Of a DNA stretch of 24,115 nt, positions 7,886 through 16,890 are shown one piece after another. How positions within the stretch are numbered: the stretch's first letter is position 1; each line of letters begins with the position of its first letter. Source of the stretch: Butyrivibrio sp. (lineage in GTDB: Bacteria > Bacillota > Clostridia > Lachnospirales > Lachnospiraceae); assembly GCA_024688095.1 (NCBI GenBank), contig JAILEJ010000287.1, forward strand, positions 1 through 24,115, written 5' to 3'. The notes under the pieces were generated by a model. That model had not been told where the DNA came from. It ran no database searches and saw only the letters and a program-made list of their open reading frames with translations. The position numbers and the translations under genes were made by a program.

Positions 7886-10075
7886 CTAGCTTTGCTTTTC
7901 AGCAAAGCGATCAGCTATTTCTATAACCTCATCTTTGGATTTAAGAAAAGCATCGGCAACAAGTGGATCAAAATGAACGCCTGCATCTTTCTCTATTATT
8001 CCAAAAGCCTTTTCGTATGAAAAAGAGTCTTTATAACATCTTTTTGATACAAGTGCATCAAATACATCTGCAACTGCCATAATTCTTGCTGATAAAGGTA
8101 TATCTTCTCCAGCAAGTCCTTCAGGATAACCAGTCCCATTCCACTTTTCGTGATGATATCCCGCCATGTTTCTTGCTTCCTCAAGATAATCTGCATCAGG
8201 AAGTGTTTCGATAGCCTGACTGATGACATCTTTACCATTTGTAGTGTGCGTTTTCATAATTGCAAACTCTTCATCATCAAGCTTTCCAGGTTTATTTAAT
8301 ACAGCATCAGGAACAGATATTTTTCCTATATCATGAAGAGGTGCTGACCTAATAGAATCCTGTATGAACTTATCGGTCATCTTATCTTTATAATAACCAA
8401 GCTCACGCATTTTTCTGGCAATTATTCCAACATAGGCTGCTGTCTTACGTACATGAGCTCCTGTTGATCCATCTCTGTTCTCAACCATATCAGCAAGAAC
8501 CATTACCAGACTGCTTTGCATAAGATCTATTTTCTCAAGCTTAATTTTATTTTCTTCAAAATAACGAGTGCTTTCTTCTGTAGTTCTTAGAAATACCCTG
8601 TATAGTCGTTCAATTTCATCATCTGTACAAATATCAAGAGCCGATAATTTTTCAACATTTAGCTTTCTTGAAAATTCATCATCATACTCAAACTCATCTG
8701 CCGTCTGCGACATTGCATTTATTGGCATAACTATATGATACTTTGCAAGCCAAAGTGCAAGTGCGACATTCAAAATCATAAAGCCAAGATATATACATAT
8801 AACTTTAATAAGGAAATCATATTTGTATAAATTAAGTCCATCCATGGAAATATCAGCACCAGCATAGCAAACGCAGTCTCCTGTTGAATCATATACAGGC
8901 TCATACGCCGACAATAGCCATCCATAGCTGTCATTAGAAACTATTGGGTCTATTCTTTTTCCTGTAAGAAGATCAGGTACATAATCCATAAAAGATGGAT
9001 CAAAGGATATTACTTCACCAATATTAGCCCTGGTTTCTTCGTTAGGGTCAAGATCAAACACAACATGACAACCATCTGCTTTAATTTTATATACGTAAAC
9101 ATATTCAATGTCTGTAGTAGATTCCATCAGACTTTTTAGTATCTTCTCAGTTTCCTTGTAACTTTCATAATCACTGCCGCTTGTAAGATATTTATCAACA
9201 CTGTCTGCATCAATCGCAGAAGCTGCAACCTGAGCAACACTTTCAACAAGATATGTATGCTGTTGTATAGAATATGTTTCAAATAATCTGATGCATATAG
9301 CTGTACATATAGTAGTCGTTGTGATTGCAGATATTATAAGAACTATAACCATCTTTCCATTAATACTCTGCCTGGAATTAAGTTTTTTCTTGTTCTTAAA
9401 TGGTTCCTGAAGCCAGTATGCAAATTTAAATTTTGACCATATTTTATGCGGAATTAAATAAAGTATTATTTCTGCGAAAGATACTGAAATGATTTTATCG
9501 ATACAATCAAACAAAAAATTGACAATATACCATGCTATCTTTGTGTCAATCCCAATCTCCTGCATGGCTCCTATCAAAAATTCATTACCAGAAGTTATTT
9601 CCGGTCCATATAAATACATTTGTATTAAGCCACCAATACCGCCTCCAATCAAAGCTATAACAAACGTATATATTAATAGGCTTTTAAAATTACGCTTTTT
9701 TTCTTTTCTGTAATACCAGACTGTAAATAGTGCAATAAGAACACTAACACAACAAAAATAAATCGAACCAGGATCAGACAACGTTATAGTTAAATTTGTC
9801 AGAATTGCAACTATAATCCCGGGAACATATCCTCCAAGCACACTTGCCAGTATTATTCCAGGTGTATCAAAGAAAAATGGAAAACCATTACTTTGTGCTG
9901 TTATTTTGCCTCCTATATTCAGAAGAACACAAAGTACACATAATAAAAGTGGCAAAGTAATCTGCTTTCTGTTTACATTCTTATTTTTGGCTTTTGAAGA
10001 ACCTGAAACAATCTTTCCACCTTCAGGTTCAATTACTTTTTTATCTTTACTGAAAGTTTTAATCAGTTTAACCAT
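7886..10075 (-). CDS. Membrane HD-GYP c-di-GMP phosphodiesterase with Cache-like sensor
   Basis: This 729-residue protein starts with a polytopic module (about 37-210) resembling an ECF-transporter S component, including FPFFFDTPGIILASVLGG. A transmembrane helix (about 241-265), an extracytoplasmic Cache-like region (about 270-415), another helix (about 421-443) and a HAMP-like linker follow. The C-terminal HD-GYP domain (about 525-715) has LHDIGK (H581, D582), HHEKWNGTGYPEGL (H641, H642, G649-P651) and a DVFDAL motif, so the metal-site residues appear intact. HD-GYP domains hydrolyse cyclic di-GMP. The ATG at 10075 is preferred over the upstream start at 10120 because AGGGGA lies five bases before it; this gives an eight-base overlap with the receiver gene upstream. 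It has no receiver domain, so activity is probably set by the Cache or membrane modules. The HD-GYP call is secure; the Cache and S-component calls are from fold pattern. Confidence 0.92.
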   Translation of the reverse strand: MVKLIKTFSKDKKVIEPEGGKIVSGSSKAKNKNVNRKQITLPLLLCVLCVLLNIGGKITAQSNGFPFFFDTPGIILASVLGGYVPGIIVAILTNLTITLSDPGSIYFCCVSVLIALFTVWYYRKEKKRNFKSLLIYTFVIALIGGGIGGLIQMYLYGPEITSGNEFLIGAMQEIGIDTKIAWYIVNFLFDCIDKIISVSFAEIILYLIPHKIWSKFKFAYWLQEPFKNKKKLNSRQSINGKMVIVLIISAITTTTICTAICIRLFETYSIQQHTYLVESVAQVAASAIDADSVDKYLTSGSDYESYKETEKILKSLMESTTDIEYVYVYKIKADGCHVVFDLDPNEETRANIGEVISFDPSFMDYVPDLLTGKRIDPIVSNDSYGWLLSAYEPVYDSTGDCVCYAGADISMDGLNLYKYDFLIKVICIYLGFMILNVALALWLAKYHIVMPINAMSQTADEFEYDDEFSRKLNVEKLSALDICTDDEIERLYRVFLRTTEESTRYFEENKIKLEKIDLMQSSLVMVLADMVENRDGSTGAHVRKTAAYVGIIARKMRELGYYKDKMTDKFIQDSIRSAPLHDIGKISVPDAVLNKPGKLDDEEFAIMKTHTTNGKDVISQAIETLPDADYLEEARNMAGYHHEKWNGTGYPEGLAGEDIPLSARIMAVADVFDALVSKRCYKDSFSYEKAFGIIEKDAGVHFDPLVADAFLKSKDEVIEIADRFAEKQS

Positions 10076-10847
10076 AACTATCCCCTGACTTATCTGCCAT
10101 TGCACGTTCAAGCGTATCAATAAGTTTCTTTTGTGGAACTGGTTTTAATAAATATCCCTGTGGTTTTAATTTAAGTACAGCTTCAATATGCTCCCTGTCA
10201 TTTACACCTGTCAGAAAAATTATCGGAATTTTTCTCATATCAGCATCAGCTTTTAGCATTCTCATTGTCTGTTTTCCATCACATACAGGCATTTCATAAT
10301 CCAGAAGTATTACATCCGGTCTGTCTTTTGATATAAAAGAAATTCCTTTCAATCCCGAATTTGCAAGCGTTACACGATATGTAGGTTCGAGAATAGATTT
10401 AAGGCTTCTTAGAACCATTGCATTATCATCTATTACCAATACATGCTTTTTCCCTGCAACCGGTGTGCTTTCAAACTTATAATTATCTTCATCATCAGTT
10501 TTAAGTTTCCTTTGTATTGCTTTAAATACATCTTCATTTTCTATCGGCCTTACAAGATTCTCAAACTGTGTATTTTTAGATAAGGACTTAAATTTCTCAA
10601 ATTCTCCCTCTGTTCCTATTGTTATTACAGGTGTATCAGGATATTCTTCCTTCATCAGATCAAAAAAGCCAAAATCAATATCATAAATCCCTATAAGAAC
10701 AATAATCACTATATCGGGCTCAATAATCTTAATTAAAGAATCCGCGTTGTTCTGAACGCATAACTGAACCCTGTAATACTCGTGAAGATAATCGTTTAAA
10801 CTTTTAGTAATCTCATTCATTTTTCCTATCAGCAGGATCTTTTTCAT
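10068..10847 (-). CDS. Pseudo-receiver plus receiver protein, paralogue of the protein at 1597-2376
   Basis: This 259-residue cytoplasmic protein has a degenerate receiver in its N-terminal half (about 1-117). There the phosphoacceptor strand reads PDIVIIVLIG, with no aspartate at its end. The C-terminal half (about 134-250) is a complete receiver, with D140/D141, phosphoacceptor D183 in VILLDYEMPVCDG, T213 in FLTGV and K235 in YLLKPV. No output domain follows. It has the same length and layout as the protein at 1597-2376 and shares LLDYEMPV and KLKPQGYLLK-like stretches with it. The ATG is preceded by GGAGGG. The gene sits 67 bases after the propeller kinase and overlaps the HD-GYP gene by eight bases, so it is a likely phosphate acceptor for that kinase's Hpt domain. 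That pairing is inferred from position only. Confidence 0.9.
   Translation of the reverse strand: MKKILLIGKMNEITKSLNDYLHEYYRVQLCVQNNADSLIKIIEPDIVIIVLIGIYDIDFGFFDLMKEEYPDTPVITIGTEGEFEKFKSLSKNTQFENLVRPIENEDVFKAIQRKLKTDDEDNYKFESTPVAGKKHVLVIDDNAMVLRSLKSILEPTYRVTLANSGLKGISFISKDRPDVILLDYEMPVCDGKQTMRMLKADADMRKIPIIFLTGVNDREHIEAVLKLKPQGYLLKPVPQKKLIDTLERAMADKSGDSYG
10081..10086 (-). promoter_or_regulatory. Ribosome binding site deciding the start at 10075
   Basis: AGGGGA on the minus strand is five bases before the ATG at 10075 and lies inside the end of the upstream receiver gene. This indicates translational coupling and argues against the longer frame starting at 10120. Confidence 0.7.
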
Positions 10848-10914
10848 AAATCACCCTCCAAAAAGATTATCTGCGCTTACAAAATTTTCCTTTTGTCTTA
10901 TTACAATTAAATGT

Positions 10915-13900
10915 TTAAATCAACTCTTTCATTTCTTTAATCATCTTCTCAAAAAGATTATCATCAAGATTTTTTACTGCTGAGTACAGTTTCGGAACCT
11001 TTGAATCTATTTCATCTCCAAATGTATAATTCCTCATTTTGTTCATCACCTCATCTGCAGTATCTATGTCCATATTATCCATAGCCTGTATCAGAAGCTC
11101 CAGCATTGTTTCAAACAGAACTTTATCACCTGCCTGTCTGCTTCCTTCTATATCAGTCTGATCTTCCACCTCGAAACCTACTCCAAAAGCGCCTTTTAAT
11201 TTTTCTTCGTATGATCTCCACTCATTAATAAATGTTTCGTGTAGTGCATGAATAGTCTTCATATCTGCATTTTTTGCTGCAAACTCAAGCACTTTAGCCA
11301 TTCCTGCAAGTGGAACAATTCCAATAGTTGCTGCCCCACTCTTCATGCCGTGAACCTGGATTTTATATAAATTAAGTGGATCCTCACTATCGTTACTCTC
11401 CTCTAAATCACCTTTATTATCTAATGAAGACTTATTTCCAACCTTTGGAAGAAGCTGGTTGTATAATTCCTGAAGTCTGTCCGCCTGCGGATTTAATATT
11501 TCGTAAAAAGAAGTAACACCTTCTCTTAACATATCTGTATCGGGAAGATGGATCCACGCATAGTTCCAGTCGAGCCCTTCAACATCTGGAAGATTGTCTG
11601 GCACATTACTATCAGACTTATTATTTTTAATACTAAACTCTTTTCTTTCATCTTCCGTCAAAGGCTTAATTTTTTCCTCAGATAAAGAAATTCGAAGTAC
11701 TTCTTCTAATTTATCTGATTCAACAGGTTTTGCCAGGAACCCATCAAATCCCATTGAAATATACTCTTCCTTTGCTCCAGATAAAGCATTTGCAGTAAGT
11801 GCATAAATTGGAATACCCTTGCAGCAATCCATTTCACGCATTTTTTTCATAGTCTGAACGCCATCCATTTCAGGCATCATATGATCCATGAAGATAACAT
11901 CATAATGCTCCCATTCAACCATAGCAATAGCTTCAGCTCCGCTTGCTGCTTCACTAACCTGTATTTTTACAGGTTTTAAAAGGCTTCTTAATACCTTTCT
12001 GTTCATTGAATTATCATCTACAACAAGTACCCTTGCATCTTCTGCAGTAAAAGCATTGTCAGATATTTCAAATTCATATCTGATCTTCGCTGTCTTATCA
12101 AAATCACCTATTGCTGCATTATCTACAATCTTTTGCTCGATATCAAAAAAGAACTTGGATCCTTTGCCGTAGATACTGTTTACCTCAAGATGACTGCCCA
12201 TCAGTTCAAGGAGCTGAATAGTAATATTCATTCCAAGACCTGTACCTTCTATATTTTTATTTCTACCTTCATCTATACGCTTAAACTGTTCAAAAAGCTT
12301 AGGCAGGTCTTCTTCTTTAATGCCTATCCCGGTATCCTCAACTTCTACATGTAGATTTACGCTTCCACCTTTTCGCGTTCCTGTTACCCTAAGCCACACA
12401 TTTCCTGCCATTGTATATTTAATTGCATTTGTCATTAAATTTATGACTATCTGCCTTAATCTGACATCATCTCCATATAGTACTTTTGGAAGATCTGGAT
12501 CAACATAAGTATCCAAAATCAAATCCTTTTTCTGAGCACGTTGTGTTGACATATTTACAATATCCCTAATCAGATTTGTAAGCTCATATTCCACTGGAAC
12601 AATTTCCATCTTACCTGATTCAAGCTTTGAAGAATCCAAAATGTCATTAATCAGTGATAATAATGTCTTTCCAGCATTATATATATCAAACGCATACCCT
12701 CTGATATCCGGTTCACGGCTTTCTCTTAAAATCATTTCATCCATGCCAAGAACAGCATTAATTGGTGTTCTGATTTCATGAGACATCTGCGCAAGAAAAC
12801 GAGATTTTGTCTGATTTGCCAATTCTGCTGCATCTTTAGCTTCTTTAATCTGATCATACTGATTATTAATAACTGCCATATTTCCCATCTTGGCGACAAG
12901 CCATGCAATAAACAGCAAAATGACTGCAATTACGCCAAATACATAAATTTTATAATATGTATATTCATATAACTCTGCTTCTTTATTAATTAAAAATATC
13001 TTCTCCTTAACTGCTTTATTTCCAGTTTCATCCATGACCTGAATTTTAAGTCTGTAATCGCCATAAGGAATATTGGAATAATAAAGTGTCTCTATAGATG
13101 ACTGATGCATAAGTCTTGGCTCTTTATCAATTCCTTCAAGTTCTATTCTAATAAGCGGATCTGAGACTGTATAATTCAATATTGCTGGTGTTATCTCTAT
13201 CTGACCATTTCCAGATGGAACATCATATAGTCCATCCTGAAGCTTAATTTCTTCTCCGTCTTTTAGGAAATTTCTAAGTGTTATCTGATAGTTCTGATCA
13301 AAATCTGCATAATCTTTTACATTCATAACCTGAACGCCATCAGTACAGCATAGATATATCACATCTCCATCAATTGCATTCCAGGCATTAGAAGTAAGCG
13401 TAGTATTAAGACCACGCTTATTATTTAAAAGTGTATATGCATAACCTTCTTCATCTGCAATAAGCTCTTTTTCTCCGACAACAAATAAACCTGCACTTGA
13501 ACTTATAAATGCCTGATTGTTTTCTGAAATATATACATCATAATTATTTGAATATGGAAAGTTCTCAAGTTTTCTTATATCTCCGTCTTTTTCATGAAAA
13601 TACAATCCATTACTGGCAACATATATTCTTCCGCCCTCACAGGCAACAATTTTCATTATAACTTCAGAAAAAAGACCTTTATCATATCCCCAATGCTCTG
13701 TAATCTTATCATTTACAATTTTATATACACCACCGCCATCTGTTCCTACCCACAATGCACCGTCATTGTCTTCAATTGCAGAGAGAACCTTTTCAACTTC
13801 AAGGCCATCTTCTGAACCTATTTTCTTTACTACATCTTCTCCTTTTATAAAACAAAGTCCATCAGATGATGCTGCCAGAATTCTTCCATCCTGAAGCTCA

Positions 13901-15831
13901 AGTGCAAAACGAATTCTTGTACCAAGTTCACTGTTTTCATCACTTATACTTGTAATCTCTCTATCCGTATTTACTTTTATGAGTCCTTTAGCACCATAAG
14001 TACTTATCCAGACATTTCCCTTGCTATCTTTCATAATATGGCGAACTCTGTCACCACTTACAATTGTCTGCTCCTCATCTGTAACAGTATTATTAGCTGA
14101 TAAATCAATTTCCAATAATCCTGAATCAGTGCCAATAAGTGCATGTCCATCATCTATCATAACTGCATTTACAGCACTTGTTTTATGATCTATTTTTTTA
14201 AACAGATCTGCAAATGGATTAGCAGATAGCTTCATAATGCCCTGTTTATTAGATGATAACCATATATTACTTTGCTGATCAAAAACAATATTGGAAATAC
14301 CTGTATTAAAATAATCAACTGTCAGATTCTGCATTTTATGCGATGTATCTACAAATCCGAATCCATCATCACATGCAACAAAATATCCCTTAAAGCTTTC
14401 CTTGTAATGAAGATTATTTACACTACTAAGGTCGGTCATAATTATTCTGGACTCTTTTTTAAGACCATCTTCTGATAGTTTTATATAGTCCAAATGTACA
14501 CCAGTTGTTCCTGCAATAAGACTTCCATTTTGTGAATAGCCAATTGATGAATACTCTTCACCAGCAAAATCACATTCAAGAGAATACGCAACTTTCCCAT
14601 TATTTACTACAAATATAACTCCATCATCGGTAACACCACATATATATCCATCTACCGGAACAAGCGAATGTGCATACTTAATATCAGTATCCTCAAAGCT
14701 TGTTATTAGTACATCTTCTTTTTCTTTATCATTACTACTATTACCAGAAAGGCTTATTTTATACATATATACAGATGTACTGACATAAATATCACCATCA
14801 TTGCCTTCGCAGATATCTCTTATAGAATTTGATGCCAGTCCATCCTTAGTTGAAAAGAACTGTATATCTTCAGTTTCGAGATTATAGCAGGCAACTCCAC
14901 TATCATTTGTTCCAATCCATAATCTTCCCTTACTGTCAGAAAAAAGTTTGGTAACACTACATATACGATTATCTACATTGACATTTTCAAAATTAACTCC
15001 ATCATACCTATATAATCCTGAATATGATCCAGCCCAAATATATCCATCATTTGTCTGTACAATAGAATTAATTTCAGCAGAACTAAGCCCATCATCCATA
15101 TCAAAAACTGTATATGCATAATCAGCTGAAAAATCAATTGAATCCTCCGCTTTTACAGGAAGTATATATACACTGCAGGCAATAATTACCGGAAGCATAA
15201 TTAAAAGAGAGATATTTTTATTTACATTCCTTTTAGCAGAGCCTTCAATTACTTCCGCATCTTCTTCTGTAATGATATTAAATCCTGCCTTTCTTAAAAA
15301 AAGAATGGATTCCATTATCACTATTACTGTTAAAATTTTGTCTGGAATATTTACTAGAAGCTCACCTGCAAGACAACAAACAAGCTTAACTGAGATATAT
15401 TGAGAAAGGAGCTGCACAAGGGCATCTCCCCATAAATTACCTGTCATACCTGACTGAATCATAAGATTAATCGGTGTAGAAACAATCGTTGTTACCACTC
15501 CTGCAAGTACACTGGTTCCCACTATTTTAAATGAATCTACCCGTTCCCTTTTATACAAAAAGAATCCCACAACAAATGCACCACTAATGCTTACAAGCGC
15601 ATATAGCAGATTCATCGAAAACATAAAGAGACCTATAAAATTATAGATAACGCCTGTTATAGCTCCCGCTATAGGGCCTAAGATTACAGATACAAGTACA
15701 GTCCCTATAGTATCTAGAAAAAAAGGTATAGAATAGCTGTAACTAATGCTACGTCCCATTATATTGAATACAACTCCGACGCAAATTAAAGCCAGGCTTC
15801 TCTTATTTATCGCAAAGTAGTATTTTTTCAT
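10915..15831 (-). CDS. Giant hybrid histidine kinase: membrane module, beta-propeller, Y_Y_Y, kinase, receiver, Hpt
   Basis: This 1638-residue sensor resembles the hybrid two-component systems best known from Bacteroides. Residues about 10-180 form a polytopic module resembling an ECF S component (IPFFLDTIGTVLVSVILG). After a helix at about 207-225 comes an exported two-component-type propeller (about 235-845), with repeats such as INSIVQTNDGYIWAGSYSGL and LSAIEDNDGALWVGTDGGG. A Y_Y_Y-like domain follows (about 865-950), then a helix (about 960-980). HisKA (MSHEIRTP, H1018), the ATPase (NLMTNAIKYT, DTGIGI, GTGLGM), a receiver (D1316 in VIFMDHMMPEMDG), Hpt (H1494 in VHGMKSGAATIG) and a helical C-terminal module (about 1566-1638) complete it. 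Unlike Bacteroides homologues it has no AraC-type output. AGAGGGG precedes the ATG by seven bases. Propellers of this class often sense oligosaccharides, but no ligand is shown here. Confidence 0.93.
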   Translation of the reverse strand: MKKYYFAINKRSLALICVGVVFNIMGRSISYSYSIPFFLDTIGTVLVSVILGPIAGAITGVIYNFIGLFMFSMNLLYALVSISGAFVVGFFLYKRERVDSFKIVGTSVLAGVVTTIVSTPINLMIQSGMTGNLWGDALVQLLSQYISVKLVCCLAGELLVNIPDKILTVIVIMESILFLRKAGFNIITEEDAEVIEGSAKRNVNKNISLLIMLPVIIACSVYILPVKAEDSIDFSADYAYTVFDMDDGLSSAEINSIVQTNDGYIWAGSYSGLYRYDGVNFENVNVDNRICSVTKLFSDSKGRLWIGTNDSGVACYNLETEDIQFFSTKDGLASNSIRDICEGNDGDIYVSTSVYMYKISLSGNSSNDKEKEDVLITSFEDTDIKYAHSLVPVDGYICGVTDDGVIFVVNNGKVAYSLECDFAGEEYSSIGYSQNGSLIAGTTGVHLDYIKLSEDGLKKESRIIMTDLSSVNNLHYKESFKGYFVACDDGFGFVDTSHKMQNLTVDYFNTGISNIVFDQQSNIWLSSNKQGIMKLSANPFADLFKKIDHKTSAVNAVMIDDGHALIGTDSGLLEIDLSANNTVTDEEQTIVSGDRVRHIMKDSKGNVWISTYGAKGLIKVNTDREITSISDENSELGTRIRFALELQDGRILAASSDGLCFIKGEDVVKKIGSEDGLEVEKVLSAIEDNDGALWVGTDGGGVYKIVNDKITEHWGYDKGLFSEVIMKIVACEGGRIYVASNGLYFHEKDGDIRKLENFPYSNNYDVYISENNQAFISSSAGLFVVGEKELIADEEGYAYTLLNNKRGLNTTLTSNAWNAIDGDVIYLCCTDGVQVMNVKDYADFDQNYQITLRNFLKDGEEIKLQDGLYDVPSGNGQIEITPAILNYTVSDPLIRIELEGIDKEPRLMHQSSIETLYYSNIPYGDYRLKIQVMDETGNKAVKEKIFLINKEAELYEYTYYKIYVFGVIAVILLFIAWLVAKMGNMAVINNQYDQIKEAKDAAELANQTKSRFLAQMSHEIRTPINAVLGMDEMILRESREPDIRGYAFDIYNAGKTLLSLINDILDSSKLESGKMEIVPVEYELTNLIRDIVNMSTQRAQKKDLILDTYVDPDLPKVLYGDDVRLRQIVINLMTNAIKYTMAGNVWLRVTGTRKGGSVNLHVEVEDTGIGIKEEDLPKLFEQFKRIDEGRNKNIEGTGLGMNITIQLLELMGSHLEVNSIYGKGSKFFFDIEQKIVDNAAIGDFDKTAKIRYEFEISDNAFTAEDARVLVVDDNSMNRKVLRSLLKPVKIQVSEAASGAEAIAMVEWEHYDVIFMDHMMPEMDGVQTMKKMREMDCCKGIPIYALTANALSGAKEEYISMGFDGFLAKPVESDKLEEVLRISLSEEKIKPLTEDERKEFSIKNNKSDSNVPDNLPDVEGLDWNYAWIHLPDTDMLREGVTSFYEILNPQADRLQELYNQLLPKVGNKSSLDNKGDLEESNDSEDPLNLYKIQVHGMKSGAATIGIVPLAGMAKVLEFAAKNADMKTIHALHETFINEWRSYEEKLKGAFGVGFEVEDQTDIEGSRQAGDKVLFETMLELLIQAMDNMDIDTADEVMNKMRNYTFGDEIDSKVPKLYSAVKNLDDNLFEKMIKEMKELI

Positions 15832-15849
15832 TTGTGTCCCCTCTAATTA

Positions 15850-16890
15850 TTACACAAATCTTTTTATAAAATCTGATGCTTCCTCATCTTTCTTTCTAAC
15901 ATAATTAGTAATCTTTAAATCAATTTTAACATTATTATGTCTATCTTCATACTCTTTAGTTGATTCAGTTAACATCTGACCAACCATATTCAGAAAATTC
16001 ATCTTTGCATTTTCTGAAAAGAAAACAAATAATCCTTCCTTCAAATGTATGATTTTTTTATCCGCTGGAAGTTCTTTCTTTAGTGCCTCCTCAAATAAAT
16101 GGTCTTCCTTTGTTTCGATACAAATTGCACTGCGATAATCATATCCGTTTGTTCCGGCTATATCTACCAGTTTATCGAGATATGCTTTATTATAAAAACC
16201 TGTATCCCTTTCTTCATACTTCCAGGTTTCCATCATTGAAAAATATAATCCTAATGTTCCTATCGCAAGTCCTAGCGGAATTGCGGAATAGTAAGTAATT
16301 AGTGATACTATAACACCAATTGCTATTGGAAGCATCATTGGCCATACTTTGAAAAAATGGAGTTTATTTTTTCTGTTTCTATAGCTGTAAATCACATAGA
16401 ATGTAAGCAATACACAGGTAACTTCAAAAATCTCCATACAATGATATAAAGGAGTAGGTACAAACCACATATCAGTTCTATCAATTATGAACATAATATT
16501 TGTAAATGGATTTATAAGTAATAATATTGAAAAAGCTACCATTACTATAAACAGCCCCTTAAATTTTCTTTTAAGGTGATCCTTACTCTCAAAAAGCTTA
16601 TAATCAACAAAAAGAAGCCAAAAATAGATAACAAAAAGCTCCGATATCTCCATAAATGTTTTAGAGAGAATCTCAACTGTATAACACCATTCAGCTGTCT
16701 GATAATGCATTGCATGACTTCCCAGGCTACCAATGGAATCAAATATTATAAGAATACACATTATATAAAATAATCTTCTCTCATTAATTTTTGATTTGAA
16801 TCTTGTTGATATTGTAATAAGACCGAATAATAATAATATGGCCGTAAAATCTGAATAAACAGTTACTATAGCCTCATCTGCTAAAATCAT
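15850..16890 (-). CDS. Multi-pass membrane protein with degenerate GGDEF-like tail
   Basis: This 346-residue protein has about seven hydrophobic segments (roughly 13-30, 41-57, 75-97, 112-127, 150-170, 182-200 and 203-219). The remaining 120 residues are cytoplasmic. The tail begins ERDTGFYNKAYLDKL, which resembles the DxLTGLYNRRYL entry of diguanylate cyclase domains. No GGDEF signature, metal-binding aspartates or inhibitory site follow, so it cannot be an active cyclase. It may be a receptor with an eroded GGDEF domain kept for protein contact. Its start overlaps the preceding membrane gene by four bases (ATGA) and its stop is 18 bases before the giant hybrid kinase, so the three are probably translated together. 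The start codon has AAGGA almost abutting it, with GGTG further up, so the ribosome binding site is unclear. No function can be assigned. Confidence 0.75.
   Translation of the reverse strand: MILADEAIVTVYSDFTAILLLFGLITISTRFKSKINERRLFYIMCILIIFDSIGSLGSHAMHYQTAEWCYTVEILSKTFMEISELFVIYFWLLFVDYKLFESKDHLKRKFKGLFIVMVAFSILLLINPFTNIMFIIDRTDMWFVPTPLYHCMEIFEVTCVLLTFYVIYSYRNRKNKLHFFKVWPMMLPIAIGVIVSLITYYSAIPLGLAIGTLGLYFSMMETWKYEERDTGFYNKAYLDKLVDIAGTNGYDYRSAICIETKEDHLFEEALKKELPADKKIIHLKEGLFVFFSENAKMNFLNMVGQMLTESTKEYEDRHNNVKIDLKITNYVRKKDEEASDFIKRFV

Noticed and set aside
7889..7908. Seven-base stem-loop GCTTTGC/GCAAAGC at the end of the HD-GYP gene as a terminator.
   Set aside because: No T-run follows on the minus strand, and the next kinase gene starts less than 50 bases on. 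It may be an RNA-stability element at most.
10076..10120. The 15-codon N-terminal extension of the HD-GYP protein.
   Set aside because: It lies inside the upstream receiver gene, whereas AGGGGA directs translation to the ATG at 10075.
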